Of a stretch of DNA of 64,000 nt, positions 1 to 7,605 are shown piece by piece; within the stretch, counting starts at the first letter, position 1, and every line of letters begins with the position of its first letter. The position numbers and the translations under genes are program-made. A model generated the notes under the pieces. It made no database searches. It was not told the DNA's origin and was given only the letters and a program-made list of their open reading frames with translations. This DNA comes from JADLDB01 sp040752975 (GTDB taxonomy: Bacteria > Myxococcota > Myxococcia > Myxococcales > Myxococcaceae), in contig JBFMHF010000001.1 in the NCBI GenBank assembly GCA_040752975.1, forward strand, positions 62,001 to 126,000, given 5' to 3'.

Positions 1-541
1 CGCCCGCCAGCGCCATCGCAGCCCCCGCCGCCTCCATCGCCCCGCGCCACCCGCCGAACGCCGGGGCCAGCACCGTGCGCGCAGTCAGCATCGTCACCGC
101 GGTGCCCACCGTGTACGCGAGCAGCGCCAGCCCATTGGCGCGGCCCAGCCTCGCGAGCGGCACGTGCCCGGCCAGCGCCTTGGGGATCGCCGGGGCGACG
201 AAGCCGATGTGCAGGCCGAACAGGAACATCATTACCGCGAGCGCGAGAGGACCGTTCGCCAGTGCACGCGAGGCACACGCGAGCGCGCCCACCAGCATCG
301 CCACGCCAGCCACCCGCCGGGCGCCGAAGCGGTCGACGGCAGCTCCCCCGAAGGGCGAAGCGAGGGCGATCCCCAGCGGCGCGGCACCCCACACCACGCC
401 GCCAATCGCGTGGGAAATGCCCAGTTCCTCAGCGATGGTGGGCATCAGCGGGGGCAAGAGACTCCAGCCGAGGCCTCCGCCGATCCCCTGAAGGGTGGCG
501 CACAGCGCGGTGGTCAGGGCGGGCTTCGCGTCGTCGGCCAT
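1..541 (-). CDS. MFS transporter, N-terminal part (runs off the window edge)
   Basis: The minus-strand frame starts with ATG at 541 and stays open to base 1, giving about 180 residues. It begins MADDAKPALTTALCATLQG and holds at least four or five hydrophobic segments separated by short loops. A basic loop between the second and third segments (G-G-A-A-V-D-R-F-G-A-R-R) matches the major facilitator superfamily loop 2-3 signature G-x-x-x-D-R-x-G-R-R. The product would be an inner-membrane secondary transporter; the substrate cannot be read from this part. It is divergent from phaR with a 114-bp gap, so the two promoters share that space. The C-terminal half lies outside the window. Confidence 0.8.
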   Translation of the reverse strand, partial: MADDAKPALTTALCATLQGIGGGLGWSLLPPLMPTIAEELGISHAIGGVVWGAAPLGIALASPFGGAAVDRFGARRVAGVAMLVGALACASRALANGPLALAVMMFLFGLHIGFVAPAIPKALAGHVPLARLGRANGLALLAYTVGTAVTMLTARTVLAPAFGGWRGAMEAAGAAMALAG

Positions 542-621
542 GGTCTTCCTCGAGATTGTGCAGTTGCGAAAGACAGGGGCGGCTTATGCGCGAAGTCGGA
601 GCCTCCGTCAAGCTCGGCTGT

Positions 622-633
622 TGCGTTGCACAA
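622..633 (+). promoter_or_regulatory. Putative PhaR operator upstream of phaR
   Basis: The 12-mer TGCGTTGCACAA lies 23-34 bases before the phaR start codon. A copy differing at one base (TGCGCTGCACAA) lies before the phasin gene at 1153-1164. TGC/GCA-rich sites are what PhaR-type repressors are known to bind, so this may be an autoregulatory operator. The assignment rests on the shared motif and context only. Confidence 0.45.
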
Positions 634-655
634 GGGGTCGTGGGAGGGTGCCGGC

Positions 656-1141
656 ATGCTCGTGAAGAAATACGGAAATCGCCGCCTCTACGACACGGAG
701 TCCAGCCGGTACATCACGCTGGAGGATCTGACCCAGCGGATCCGTGACGGCGCAGAGGTGAAGGTGGTCGACGCGAAGACGGGCGCCGATCTCACCCAGC
801 CCACGCTGACGCAGATCATCATCGAAGGCCGGGGCGCCGACACGTTGCTGCCGGCGCCGCTCCTCCACCAGCTGATTCGCCTGGGAGACGACGTGCTGGC
901 GGACTTCCTGGGGCGGTATGTCCAGGGCGCGCTCGAGCTCTACCTGCAGGCGAAGAAGACCAGCCACACCCTCATGCCCTTCAACCCCTTCGCCCAGCTC
1001 GCGTCCTTCATGTCGGGTGGCCAGGGCTTCGGCGGGTGGGGCCAGCCTCCGCCGGCGCCCCCGCCGCCGTCCTCCGATGTGGACAGCCTTCGCCGCGAGC
1101 TCGATGAGCTCAAGCGATCCCTCGGCAAGCGCCGGAAATGA
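656..1141 (+). CDS. phaR: PHA synthesis regulator PhaR
   Basis: This 161-residue protein opens with MLVKKYGNRRLYDTESSRY, the hallmark of the PHB/PHA accumulation regulator DNA-binding domain (about residues 1-60), followed by the second PHB_acc-type region (about 60-125). A Gly/Pro-rich linker and a charged C-terminal helix (about 142-161) complete it. PhaR proteins bind both DNA and PHA granules: when polymer is scarce they repress phasin genes and their own gene. The ATG at 656 is preferred because the KKYxNRRLYDT motif normally sits at the N-terminus and GGAGGG precedes it; the longer upstream open frame is not conserved-looking. Its neighbours are a phasin-like gene, phaC and a reductase, which supports the call. 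Confidence 0.9.
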   Translation: MLVKKYGNRRLYDTESSRYITLEDLTQRIRDGAEVKVVDAKTGADLTQPTLTQIIIEGRGADTLLPAPLLHQLIRLGDDVLADFLGRYVQGALELYLQAKKTSHTLMPFNPFAQLASFMSGGQGFGGWGQPPPAPPPPSSDVDSLRRELDELKRSLGKRRK

Positions 1142-1152
1142 CGCCGAATTGG

Positions 1153-1164
1153 TGCGCTGCACAA
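1153..1164 (+). promoter_or_regulatory. Putative PhaR operator upstream of the phasin gene
   Basis: TGCGCTGCACAA here matches 11 of 12 bases of the motif upstream of phaR (622-633). It ends 9 bases before the putative -35 element at 1173-1178. With its flanks it forms an imperfect palindrome (GTGC-GCT-GCAC). Control of the phasin by PhaR is known in other PHA producers; applying it here is inference. Confidence 0.45.
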
Positions 1165-1172
1165 ATTTCCGC

Positions 1173-1200
1173 TTGACCTCGTGCTGCGGCTGCGTAGATT
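1173..1200 (+). promoter_or_regulatory. Putative sigma70-type promoter for the phasin-phaC operon
   Basis: TTGACC at 1173-1178 and TAGATT at 1195-1200 are separated by 16 bases, close to the TTGACA/TATAAT consensus and unusual in such GC-rich DNA. The phasin ATG follows 58 bases later. Confidence 0.5.
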
Positions 1201-1257
1201 GCGCGCGCTCCGGACGACTGGACGGCCGGATTTTTCGAGCAGGGAGAGGACAAGACA

Positions 1258-1536
1258 ATGGCTGAGACCAAGAGCGCGACTTCGCAGGTGCAGCAGGCAG
1301 TCCCTGGTGTGGAGTTCTGGAGGAAGGCCGTGGAAGAGCAGAACGCCCGCCTGGGCCAGATGTACGACGAGGCCGCGAAGGCCCACGCCAAGTGGATCGA
1401 GTTCGGCAACAACCAGCTCGACGAGATGACGGAGTTCGCCAAGACGGGCTTCAACTACGTCAACGAGCTGGCCGCCGACTTCCGCAAGCTGTCGCTGGAG
1501 AACACGAAGAAGGCGCTGGACTTCTACGCCCGCTGA
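1258..1536 (+). CDS. Phasin-like PHA granule-associated protein
   Basis: This is a 92-residue, mostly alpha-helical amphipathic protein without cysteines. Aromatic residues recur (V-E-F-W-R-K near residue 18; A-K-W-I-E-F near residue 43; T-G-F-N-Y-V near residue 64), as in short phasins. Phasins coat PHA granules and limit their coalescence. GGAGAGGACAAGACA precedes the ATG. It sits between phaR and phaC, which is the main support for the function because sequence similarity in this family is low. No PhaE subunit gene is visible, so this protein could also partner the short synthase downstream. Confidence 0.65.
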   Translation: MAETKSATSQVQQAVPGVEFWRKAVEEQNARLGQMYDEAAKAHAKWIEFGNNQLDEMTEFAKTGFNYVNELAADFRKLSLENTKKALDFYAR

Positions 1537-1648
1537 AGAAGCGGGTTTCCCCCGGAGAAGTTCACCCACTCGCTCGCCGCGGCTGCCTTCGCAAGAGGGT
1601 GGTCGCGGCGGGTGTCTTCGACAAGTCACCCGGAACGAGGAGTCCACC

Positions 1649-2632
1649 GTGCTGCAAGCGCCCGCCTCGCTGATGCCCACCCCTCGCTGCACCGTGCTGG
1701 AAGACGGCCCGGCCAGCCTGTACCGCTTCATCCCCCAGGACGAAGCCAGGCCGGTCGACGCCGCCCCGGTGCTGCTCGTCCCCTCGATGATCAACCGCTG
1801 GTACGTGCTCGATCTGCGCAAGGGCAGCTCGGTGGCCGAGTCCTTCGTTCAGGCCGGCCTCGACACCTGGTGCCTCGATTGGGGCGCCCCCGAGGCGCAC
1901 GATCGCTACTTCACCTGGCAGGAAGCGGTGGAGCGGCTCGACCGGATGATCCGCCGCGTGAAGCGGGAGACAGGCAAGAGCCGGGTGTCGGTGCTGGGCT
2001 ACTGCATGGGCGCCACCCTCGCCTCCGTCCACGCCGCGTTGCACCCGCAGCACTACGCCGGCTTCGTCAACCTGCTGGGGCCCGTGGACTTCCGCCACGC
2101 CGGCATGCTGGGGCACATGACGGATCCCCGGTGGTTCGACGCCGAGGCGATCGCCGAGGCCGGGAATGTTGCGCCGCACCAGATGCAGGCCGGCTTCCTC
2201 ATGCTCCGCCCCACCCAGAACGCCGCCAAGTGGGTCAACGTGGTGGACAAGTGGTTCGACCCGGCTTTCCGCGAGTCCTTCGAGGCGCTCGATCACTGGG
2301 CCAACGACAACGTCGCCTTCCCCGCGGCCGCCTACACCACGTACATCGACGAGCTGTACCAGCGAAACCTGCTGGTGCAGGGCAAGCACTGGGTTGGCGG
2401 CAAGCGCGTCGACTTGAAGCGGATCACCTGCCCGGTGCTGACCATCGCCGCGGAGAAGGACACCATCTGCCCGCCCAACGCCGCGGTCGCCTTGAATTCC
2501 GCCGTCGGAGCAGGCAACACGCAGGTCGTCAACGTCCCCGGAGGCCACGTCGGGGCCGTCGTCGGCAGCAAGGCCTCGCAGAAGCTCTACCCCACGCTGA
2601 TCACCTGGATGAAGGAGAGGACATGCAACTGA
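1649..2632 (+). CDS. phaC: Short (class III-like) polyhydroxyalkanoate synthase PhaC
   Basis: The 327-residue alpha/beta-hydrolase-fold protein has the lipase-like box G-Y-C-M-G (117-121) with cysteine as nucleophile (Cys119), Asp271 in A-E-K-D-T-I-C-P-P, and His300 in P-G-G-H-V-G. Cys-Asp and Asp-His spacings (152 and 29) nearly equal those of the class III enzyme of Allochromatium (Cys149, Asp302, His331). It polymerises hydroxyacyl-CoA into storage polyester. The N-terminal domain of class I/II synthases (about 560-590 residues) is absent. Class III enzymes normally need PhaE; none is seen here. Translation probably starts at GTG 1649, preceded by GAGGAG; ATG 1673 is an alternative. Its end overlaps the next start by 10 bases. 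Confidence 0.85.
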   Translation: MLQAPASLMPTPRCTVLEDGPASLYRFIPQDEARPVDAAPVLLVPSMINRWYVLDLRKGSSVAESFVQAGLDTWCLDWGAPEAHDRYFTWQEAVERLDRMIRRVKRETGKSRVSVLGYCMGATLASVHAALHPQHYAGFVNLLGPVDFRHAGMLGHMTDPRWFDAEAIAEAGNVAPHQMQAGFLMLRPTQNAAKWVNVVDKWFDPAFRESFEALDHWANDNVAFPAAAYTTYIDELYQRNLLVQGKHWVGGKRVDLKRITCPVLTIAAEKDTICPPNAAVALNSAVGAGNTQVVNVPGGHVGAVVGSKASQKLYPTLITWMKERTCN

Positions 2633-3369
2633 AGGACATGAAGATGATCGTCACCGGCGGCGCCCAGGGCATGGGCGCGCACTTCGCGAAGCGCCTCCTC
2701 GAGGCCGGCGCGCAGGTGGCGGTGGGCGACGTGAACGAGGCGGCGCTCGAGGCGCTGCCGCAGGGCATCCACCGCCGCAGGCTGGACGTCTCCAACGAGT
2801 CCGACGTGGTGGCCTTCGTCGACTGGGCCGCCACGCAGATGAAGGGCCTCAACGGGCTCATCAACAACGCGGGCATCCTGCGCGACGGGCTGCTGGTGAA
2901 GAAGGACAAGGCCACCGGCCAGGTGGTGAAGATGTCCACCGAGCAGTTCCTCGCCGTCATCAACGTCAACCTGACCGGCGCCACGCTGATGGTGCGCGAG
3001 GTGGTGGCGAAGATGGTGGCCACCGAGCAGCGGCCCGGTGTGATCGTCAACATGTCGTCGATCGCCCGGCACGGCAACCGGGGCCAGTCCAACTACGTCT
3101 CGGCCAAGGCGGCGCTGGCGGCCAACACCGTCACCTGGGCGCGCGAGTTCGCCCCCTTCGGCGTGCGCGTGGGCGCGGTGGCCCCGGGGATGATCGAGAC
3201 GCCCATGACGGCGGGGATGAACCAGAAGGCGCTCCAGGCCTTCGTCGAGAAGATCCCCGTCGGCCGCATCGGCCAGCCCGAGGACATCTGGCAGGCGGTG
3301 AAGTTCATCGTCGAGTGCGACTACTTCACGGGCCAGACCATCGACGTCGACGGCGGCATCTCCTTCTGA
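2623..3369 (+). CDS. SDR-family 3-oxoacyl / acetoacetyl-CoA reductase-like
   Basis: This 248-residue short-chain dehydrogenase/reductase has the cofactor motif T-G-G-A-Q-G-M-G (11-18), N-N-A-G (81-84), catalytic Ser145/146, and Y158-V-S-A-K162. The acidic residue after beta strand 2 (Asp36) favours NAD(H) over NADP(H), as expected from the family. In a PHA operon the likely role is interconversion of 3-oxoacyl-CoA and 3-hydroxyacyl-CoA (a PhaB-like step), but a FabG-like or hydroxyacyl-CoA dehydrogenase role is equally compatible. The ATG at 2623 overlaps the phaC end by 10 bases, so translation is coupled. No thiolase (phaA) is adjacent. Confidence 0.8.
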   Translation: MQLKDMKMIVTGGAQGMGAHFAKRLLEAGAQVAVGDVNEAALEALPQGIHRRRLDVSNESDVVAFVDWAATQMKGLNGLINNAGILRDGLLVKKDKATGQVVKMSTEQFLAVINVNLTGATLMVREVVAKMVATEQRPGVIVNMSSIARHGNRGQSNYVSAKAALAANTVTWAREFAPFGVRVGAVAPGMIETPMTAGMNQKALQAFVEKIPVGRIGQPEDIWQAVKFIVECDYFTGQTIDVDGGISF

Positions 3370-3393
3370 CGATCGCCAGAAGAGCGCGTTTTC

Positions 3394-3430
3394 GAGGGGT
3401 GTCACCGGCCGGTGGCGCCCCTCTTCTTTT
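3394..3430 (+). terminator. Intrinsic terminator after the PHA operon
   Basis: A GC-rich hairpin with arms GAGGGGTGTCACC and GGTGGCGCCCCTC (two mismatches, loop GGCC, 3394-3423) is followed by TTCTTTT. It begins 25 bases after the reductase stop and ends before dapF, so it separates the two operons. Confidence 0.8.
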
Positions 3431-3480
3431 GCCCCGGCGTCCTCGCTGGACGTGCGGCTTCCATGTAGAAGGGCCGCGTC

Positions 3481-4293
3481 TTGGAGCCGTTCTTCAAGTA
3501 CCACGGGCTGGGTAACGACTTCGTCGTGCTCGATCGCCGCGCCACAGGGCGTGACATCGACGCGGAGACGACGCGCCGCCTGTGTGATCGACACTTCGGT
3601 CTCGGCGCGGACGGCGTGCTGACGATTCTCCCCGAGGCCGGCGCGGCCGGGCGCATGGTGGTGCACAACGCCGACGGCTCCATCGCGCAGATGTGCGGAA
3701 ACGGCCTGCGCTGCGTGGTGAAGCACCTGGCCGAACGCCAGGGCGGGCACCCGAAGAGGCTCGAGGTGGCGACCGGCGCCGGGCTCCTGGGCTGCGACAT
3801 CGACTGGCGAGACGGGAAGGTGCACACCGTCACCGTGGCCATGGGGCCCGCGCGGCTGGAGGCGCCGATCCTCCCAGCGGGCGGGCCCTTCGTTCAGCAG
3901 TCGATCGAGGGGCTCACCGGCACGGCCGTCAGCATGGGCAACCCGCACCTCGTGCTCCTGGACACGCCGCCCTCGGAGGCCGCGCGCCTGGGGCCCGGCC
4001 TCGAGCGCCACCCGTCCTTCCCCGAGCGCACCAACGTGGAGTTCGTCGAGGCGCGCAGGGAGGGTGGGCTTCGAGTCACCGTGTGGGAGCGCGGCGTAGG
4101 GCTGACCCTGGCGTGCGGCACCGGCGCGTGCGCGGCCGTCACCGCTGCGGCGCTCGCGGGCAGGGCGCCTTTCGATGCGTGGGTGCCGGTGGAGCTCCCC
4201 GGCGGCGTGCTGGAGATCAAGGTCGCCGCGGATCGATCCCAGGTGTGGCTCCGCGGACCGGTGGCCTTCGTCTTCGAGGGAGTGTTGCCATGA
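3481..4293 (+). CDS. dapF: Diaminopimelate epimerase DapF
   Basis: The 270-residue protein converts LL- to meso-diaminopimelate for lysine and peptidoglycan synthesis in the cytoplasm. The two catalytic cysteines are present: Cys72 in M-C-G-N-G-L-R-C and Cys212 in A-C-G-T-G-A-C. H-N-A-D-G-S (62-67) and N-P-H (154-156) are also family motifs. Length is normal (about 274). The start is TTG at 3481, since the typical N-terminus (F-x-K-Y-H-G-L-G-N-D-F) begins right there and no ATG or GTG is available nearby. The stop overlaps the next start (ATGA), suggesting co-translation with a signalling protein. Confidence 0.93.
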   Translation: MEPFFKYHGLGNDFVVLDRRATGRDIDAETTRRLCDRHFGLGADGVLTILPEAGAAGRMVVHNADGSIAQMCGNGLRCVVKHLAERQGGHPKRLEVATGAGLLGCDIDWRDGKVHTVTVAMGPARLEAPILPAGGPFVQQSIEGLTGTAVSMGNPHLVLLDTPPSEAARLGPGLERHPSFPERTNVEFVEARREGGLRVTVWERGVGLTLACGTGACAAVTAAALAGRAPFDAWVPVELPGGVLEIKVAADRSQVWLRGPVAFVFEGVLP

Positions 4294-5690
4294 CGCTCGA
4301 GCAACGCTGCCTGGCGCTGGTGGCCGTCTCGGAGATCGAGGCGCTGCAGGAAAAGATCCTCGTCGAGCTCTGCGACGCGTGCGGCGCGCAGTCGGCGGCG
4401 CTGTGGGTGTCCGGCGAGCGCGTCGGGCTGCGGCTCCGGGCGTGGCGCGGCCTCGTCGACCGAGGGACGCTGCCGGAGCTGGTCGATCCTTCCCTGGTGC
4501 AGGGCCAGCCGTGGCGGGCGGGCAACGCGCTGCTGGTGCCGCTGGTGACGGAGTCGGGCGATCTCCAGGGGCTCGTTCAGCTCGGAGACAGTCTGTCGGG
4601 CGAGTTCGCCGAGGCGGCGCTGGCCCCGCTCCGCGTCCTGGGCCAGTTCAGCGCGACGGCGCTCAAGACGGCGCTCCGGTTCGCCCAGTTGCAGCGGCAG
4701 GGCCTGCGCGATCGCGAGACCGGTGCGTACACGCTCTCGTACTTCACGGACTACGCCACCAAGGAGATCTACAAGGCCCGCCGCTACGGCCGCGCCTTCT
4801 CGCTGCTGACCTTCTCGCTCGACCACCTGCCGCAGCTCCGTGCGCGGCTCGGCCACAACAGCGTGCGCCAGGCGCAGCAGATCGTCCTGCGCGTCATCTC
4901 GCAGATCATCCGGGACTCCGACGTGGTGGCGCGCGCCACGGAGCAGGAGTTCCACGTGTTGCTGCCCGAGACGGACTTCTTCGGGGGGCTCATGTTCCTC
5001 CGCCGGGCCCTGGCCGCGGTGCACGACGAGCCCGACGCCCGCGCGCTGGAGGCGAAGGTGCCGTTCGGGCTCACCGGCGGCGCCGCGACCTTCCCGCGCG
5101 ACGGCGATGACTTCGACGAGCTGCTCGTGCGTTGCCGGCAACGCATGGACGAGCGGCGGGGATCGCTGCACGCGCACCTGCGGCTCGAGCCGTTGCCTTT
5201 CTGGGACGAGCTCGAACTCCTGCTGGGGAGCTCCAAGTCTCCGCGGCTGCCAGAGACGCCGGGAGAGCCGTCGCGCCGAGGCAAGGTGGCCGACGTGCTG
5301 TTCGACGAGCTCCAGACGGAGGTGGCGCGCGACCTGCTGCGCGAGCCCATGGCCCGTGGCCTCGTCTACATCGGCGGCCCCGCGGTGAGGTCGGAGATGC
5401 CGATCGTCCGTGCGCTCGAGCACGCGCCGCCGGACTTCGCGCCCCGCGTCTACGCCATCGGTCGCCGCGCGGATCTCACCGAGCACCACGCGCTCACGCC
5501 GGTCTTCCTCGAGGGCGACGAGCGGCTCAACCGGCACGAGTTTCTGATCTGGCTGGGCGACGGATCGGCCTATGCGCTGTTGCAGCGGCGCGGGCGCGGC
5601 GCGACCTGGGGCTTCCACACGTCTGACCCGACGCTGGTGGAAGGCCTCGTCTCCAAACTGCAGGCGGAATACGACCTCCAGCCGTATTGA
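4290..5690 (+). CDS. GAF and degenerate GGDEF domain protein
   Basis: This 466-residue protein has a GAF-like region (about 5-130), a GGDEF-type fold (about 138-305; D-R-E-T-G-A-Y-T at 141-148 corresponds to the usual D-x-L-T-G-L-x-N), and a C-terminal segment (about 345-466) I do not recognise. The signature GG[DE]EF is replaced by A-T-E-Q-E-F (216-221), so diguanylate cyclase activity is unlikely; such domains can act as nucleotide sensors or scaffolds. No membrane segment is visible. ATG 4290 overlaps the dapF stop by 4 bases and the next gene follows after 4 bases, implying one transcript. Confidence 0.7.
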   Translation: MTLEQRCLALVAVSEIEALQEKILVELCDACGAQSAALWVSGERVGLRLRAWRGLVDRGTLPELVDPSLVQGQPWRAGNALLVPLVTESGDLQGLVQLGDSLSGEFAEAALAPLRVLGQFSATALKTALRFAQLQRQGLRDRETGAYTLSYFTDYATKEIYKARRYGRAFSLLTFSLDHLPQLRARLGHNSVRQAQQIVLRVISQIIRDSDVVARATEQEFHVLLPETDFFGGLMFLRRALAAVHDEPDARALEAKVPFGLTGGAATFPRDGDDFDELLVRCRQRMDERRGSLHAHLRLEPLPFWDELELLLGSSKSPRLPETPGEPSRRGKVADVLFDELQTEVARDLLREPMARGLVYIGGPAVRSEMPIVRALEHAPPDFAPRVYAIGRRADLTEHHALTPVFLEGDERLNRHEFLIWLGDGSAYALLQRRGRGATWGFHTSDPTLVEGLVSKLQAEYDLQPY

Positions 5691-5694
5691 TCCC

Positions 5695-7242
5695 ATGGCC
5701 CAGGCCCGCAAAGTCCTCCTCGCCGATCCCGATCTCGCCGCCGCGCGATCGCTGACGCGTGCCCTGCGGGCGAAGGGCTACCAGGTGCAGTACGCGCCCG
5801 ACGGCTCCAAGGCGCTGGAGGTGGCGGTGCTGCGCCACCCCGATGTGATCCTCTTCGACGAGGCCTGCACGCTGATCGAGGCGAGGAACTTCGTCTCCAT
5901 CCTCCAGACGAACCCGCGCACCGAGGACATTCCGGTGGTGGTGACGACCACCTCGAAGGATCTCGATCGGCTGCGCCGCTTCCGCGAGGGCGTGCTGCAG
6001 AAGCCGTTCAACCTCGACGAGGTGCTCTCGCGCATCGATCACCTCTGCCGGCGGAGCGAGGCGGCGAAGGAGCTGCGCGGTGACGCACGAGAGATCGAGG
6101 GAAGCCTGGCGCAGCTGCCGCTGCCGGACCTCCTGCAGATCCTCGCGATGAACAAGCGCACCGGGAAGCTGACGCTGTCCTACGGGCAGACGCGGGGCGA
6201 GCTGTACATCGCTTCGGGCAGGCCGGTGAACGCACGCGCGGGAGACGTGGACGGAGAGAAGGCGATGTTCCGGCTGATCGGCTGGCGGGAAGGCACCTTC
6301 GCCTTCATGCCCGGTCCACCGCCGGGGCGCGCCCGCATCGATCGCACGATGGAAGACGCGCTGCTCGAGGGCATGCGGCAGGCCGACGAGCGCGCGCGGT
6401 TGATGGGGGCGCTGCCTGCCCCCGGGCAGGTGTTGGCCCTGGTGCCCGACGCGGCGCTGCCCGTCGATCCGCACCCGGTGACGAAGGAGATCCTCCGCGT
6501 CCTCGCGCAGCCGCGCCGCCTCTCCGAGGTGCTCGATCTCGCCGACGCGCCGGATCTGGACATCCTCGGTGGGGTGACGACGCTGCTGCAGAAGGGCGTC
6601 ATCCAACGGCACCAGGGCGCTTCGGCGAACGAAGGCCCGCTGCTCGGGGCCGCAGAGGTGCATGCCCTGCGCGCGCGCCTGATGAGGGGCAAGCCGGCCC
6701 GCAACGCGCTGGTGGCGAAGATCGTCGTGTGCGGTGGAGGCCCCAACTCGGCCCGGTGGTTCGCCCGCACACAGCCGGGGCTGGTGCTGTCATCCAGCGA
6801 TCCGGCGTGCCTGCGCTCCAGCTTCGGGACGTTGGGCCGGCTGGACGTGAGCGACGTGCTCAAGGTGGACTTCGTGATGGTGCCGGCGGCGGAGGCGGCG
6901 CGGCCGCTGTGGCGGCCTTTCCTGGCCACGGCCCTCGGCGCGCTGGTGATGGAGGACAACGAGGCGGTGTTGAAGCTGGCGCGCTTCTGCGCCTTCGACC
7001 TCCGGCTGCCGCTGGTGATCGCCGCGCGGAACGCCTCGGGTGGCCTCATCACCAGTGAGCTGGTGCCCGCGGAGCTGCGCAACGCGCCGGGCGGGGCCGC
7101 GGTGGTGGGCAGCGATCTCAACACCGCCGTGCGGACTCTCCTGCTCGCAGCGATGCAGCCGCCCACGCCGGAGATCCCCGAGTCGGTGATGACGCCGGCG
7201 CCCGCCGCCCGTCCCGCGCAGCAGGTGTCAGATCGTTTCTGA
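5695..7242 (+). CDS. Response regulator receiver with DUF4388-like domain
   Basis: The 515-residue protein starts with a receiver domain (about 5-118) with acidic Asp11, phospho-acceptor Asp55 in V-I-L-F-D-E, Thr84/85 and Lys103 in Q-K-P-F. A DUF4388-like region follows (about 130-230, G-S-L-A-Q-L-P-L-P-D-L-L-Q-I-L), a domain common in myxobacterial signalling proteins. The C-terminal part (about 345-500) has alternating strands and helices and resembles a Rossmann or GTPase-like core without a clear P-loop (only C-G-G-G-P-N-S), so its role is unknown. It is likely co-transcribed with the degenerate GGDEF protein and may be its partner. The end overlaps a convergent gene by 15 bases. Confidence 0.75.
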   Translation: MAQARKVLLADPDLAAARSLTRALRAKGYQVQYAPDGSKALEVAVLRHPDVILFDEACTLIEARNFVSILQTNPRTEDIPVVVTTTSKDLDRLRRFREGVLQKPFNLDEVLSRIDHLCRRSEAAKELRGDAREIEGSLAQLPLPDLLQILAMNKRTGKLTLSYGQTRGELYIASGRPVNARAGDVDGEKAMFRLIGWREGTFAFMPGPPPGRARIDRTMEDALLEGMRQADERARLMGALPAPGQVLALVPDAALPVDPHPVTKEILRVLAQPRRLSEVLDLADAPDLDILGGVTTLLQKGVIQRHQGASANEGPLLGAAEVHALRARLMRGKPARNALVAKIVVCGGGPNSARWFARTQPGLVLSSSDPACLRSSFGTLGRLDVSDVLKVDFVMVPAAEAARPLWRPFLATALGALVMEDNEAVLKLARFCAFDLRLPLVIAARNASGGLITSELVPAELRNAPGGAAVVGSDLNTAVRTLLLAAMQPPTPEIPESVMTPAPAARPAQQVSDRF

Positions 7243-7569
7243 TCCTTCGAGCGCGTCGCGGACGCCGGGGAGTCGCTGAAGCAGCTCGAACTCGTCTTCC
7301 TCGAGGAAGGTGGTGCGAGTGCCCTGGGAGCCTTCCAGCCGCAGCTCGACGGTGACGACTCCGTCCTCGTCGGTGGTGCGCCTCACACGGGGCGTCTTCC
7401 CCGTGCCGCGGCAGTCGTCCAACGCGGCCCGCAAGGCCTCCAGCCGGCGGCGGATGCGCAGGGCCCGCTTCCCCTCCGGGTTCTCGAAGGTGTGGAAGTG
7501 GCGGTTACGCGACAGGGGATGGCCCGGCTCGACGAGGCGCTCCACGAGGCGGCGGACGAACGGGTCCAT
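7228..7569 (-). CDS. Conserved hypothetical protein, 113 residues
   Basis: The protein is small, highly charged and soluble, beginning M-D-P-F-V-R-R-L-V-E-R-L. Helices rich in Arg and Glu alternate with a predicted strand region (V-T-V-E-L-R-L-E-G). I do not recognise a domain. It overlaps the 3' end of the response regulator (convergent) by 15 bases and is divergent from the TPR gene (37-bp gap). Coding is supported by its clean fit between neighbours; there is no independent functional clue. Confidence 0.55.
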   Translation of the reverse strand: MDPFVRRLVERLVEPGHPLSRNRHFHTFENPEGKRALRIRRRLEALRAALDDCRGTGKTPRVRRTTDEDGVVTVELRLEGSQGTRTTFLEEDEFELLQRLPGVRDALEGSETI

Positions 7570-7605
7570 CGACGAGGCACTCTAACATCGCTACCGTTGG
7601 CCTCG

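Noticed and set aside
1142..1257. Whether the phasin ORF could be PhaE
   Set aside because: PhaE is about 350-380 residues; this product is 92 residues and fits a phasin.
4290..5690. Active diguanylate cyclase
   Set aside because: The GG[DE]EF signature is replaced by A-T-E-Q-E-F, so catalysis is unlikely.
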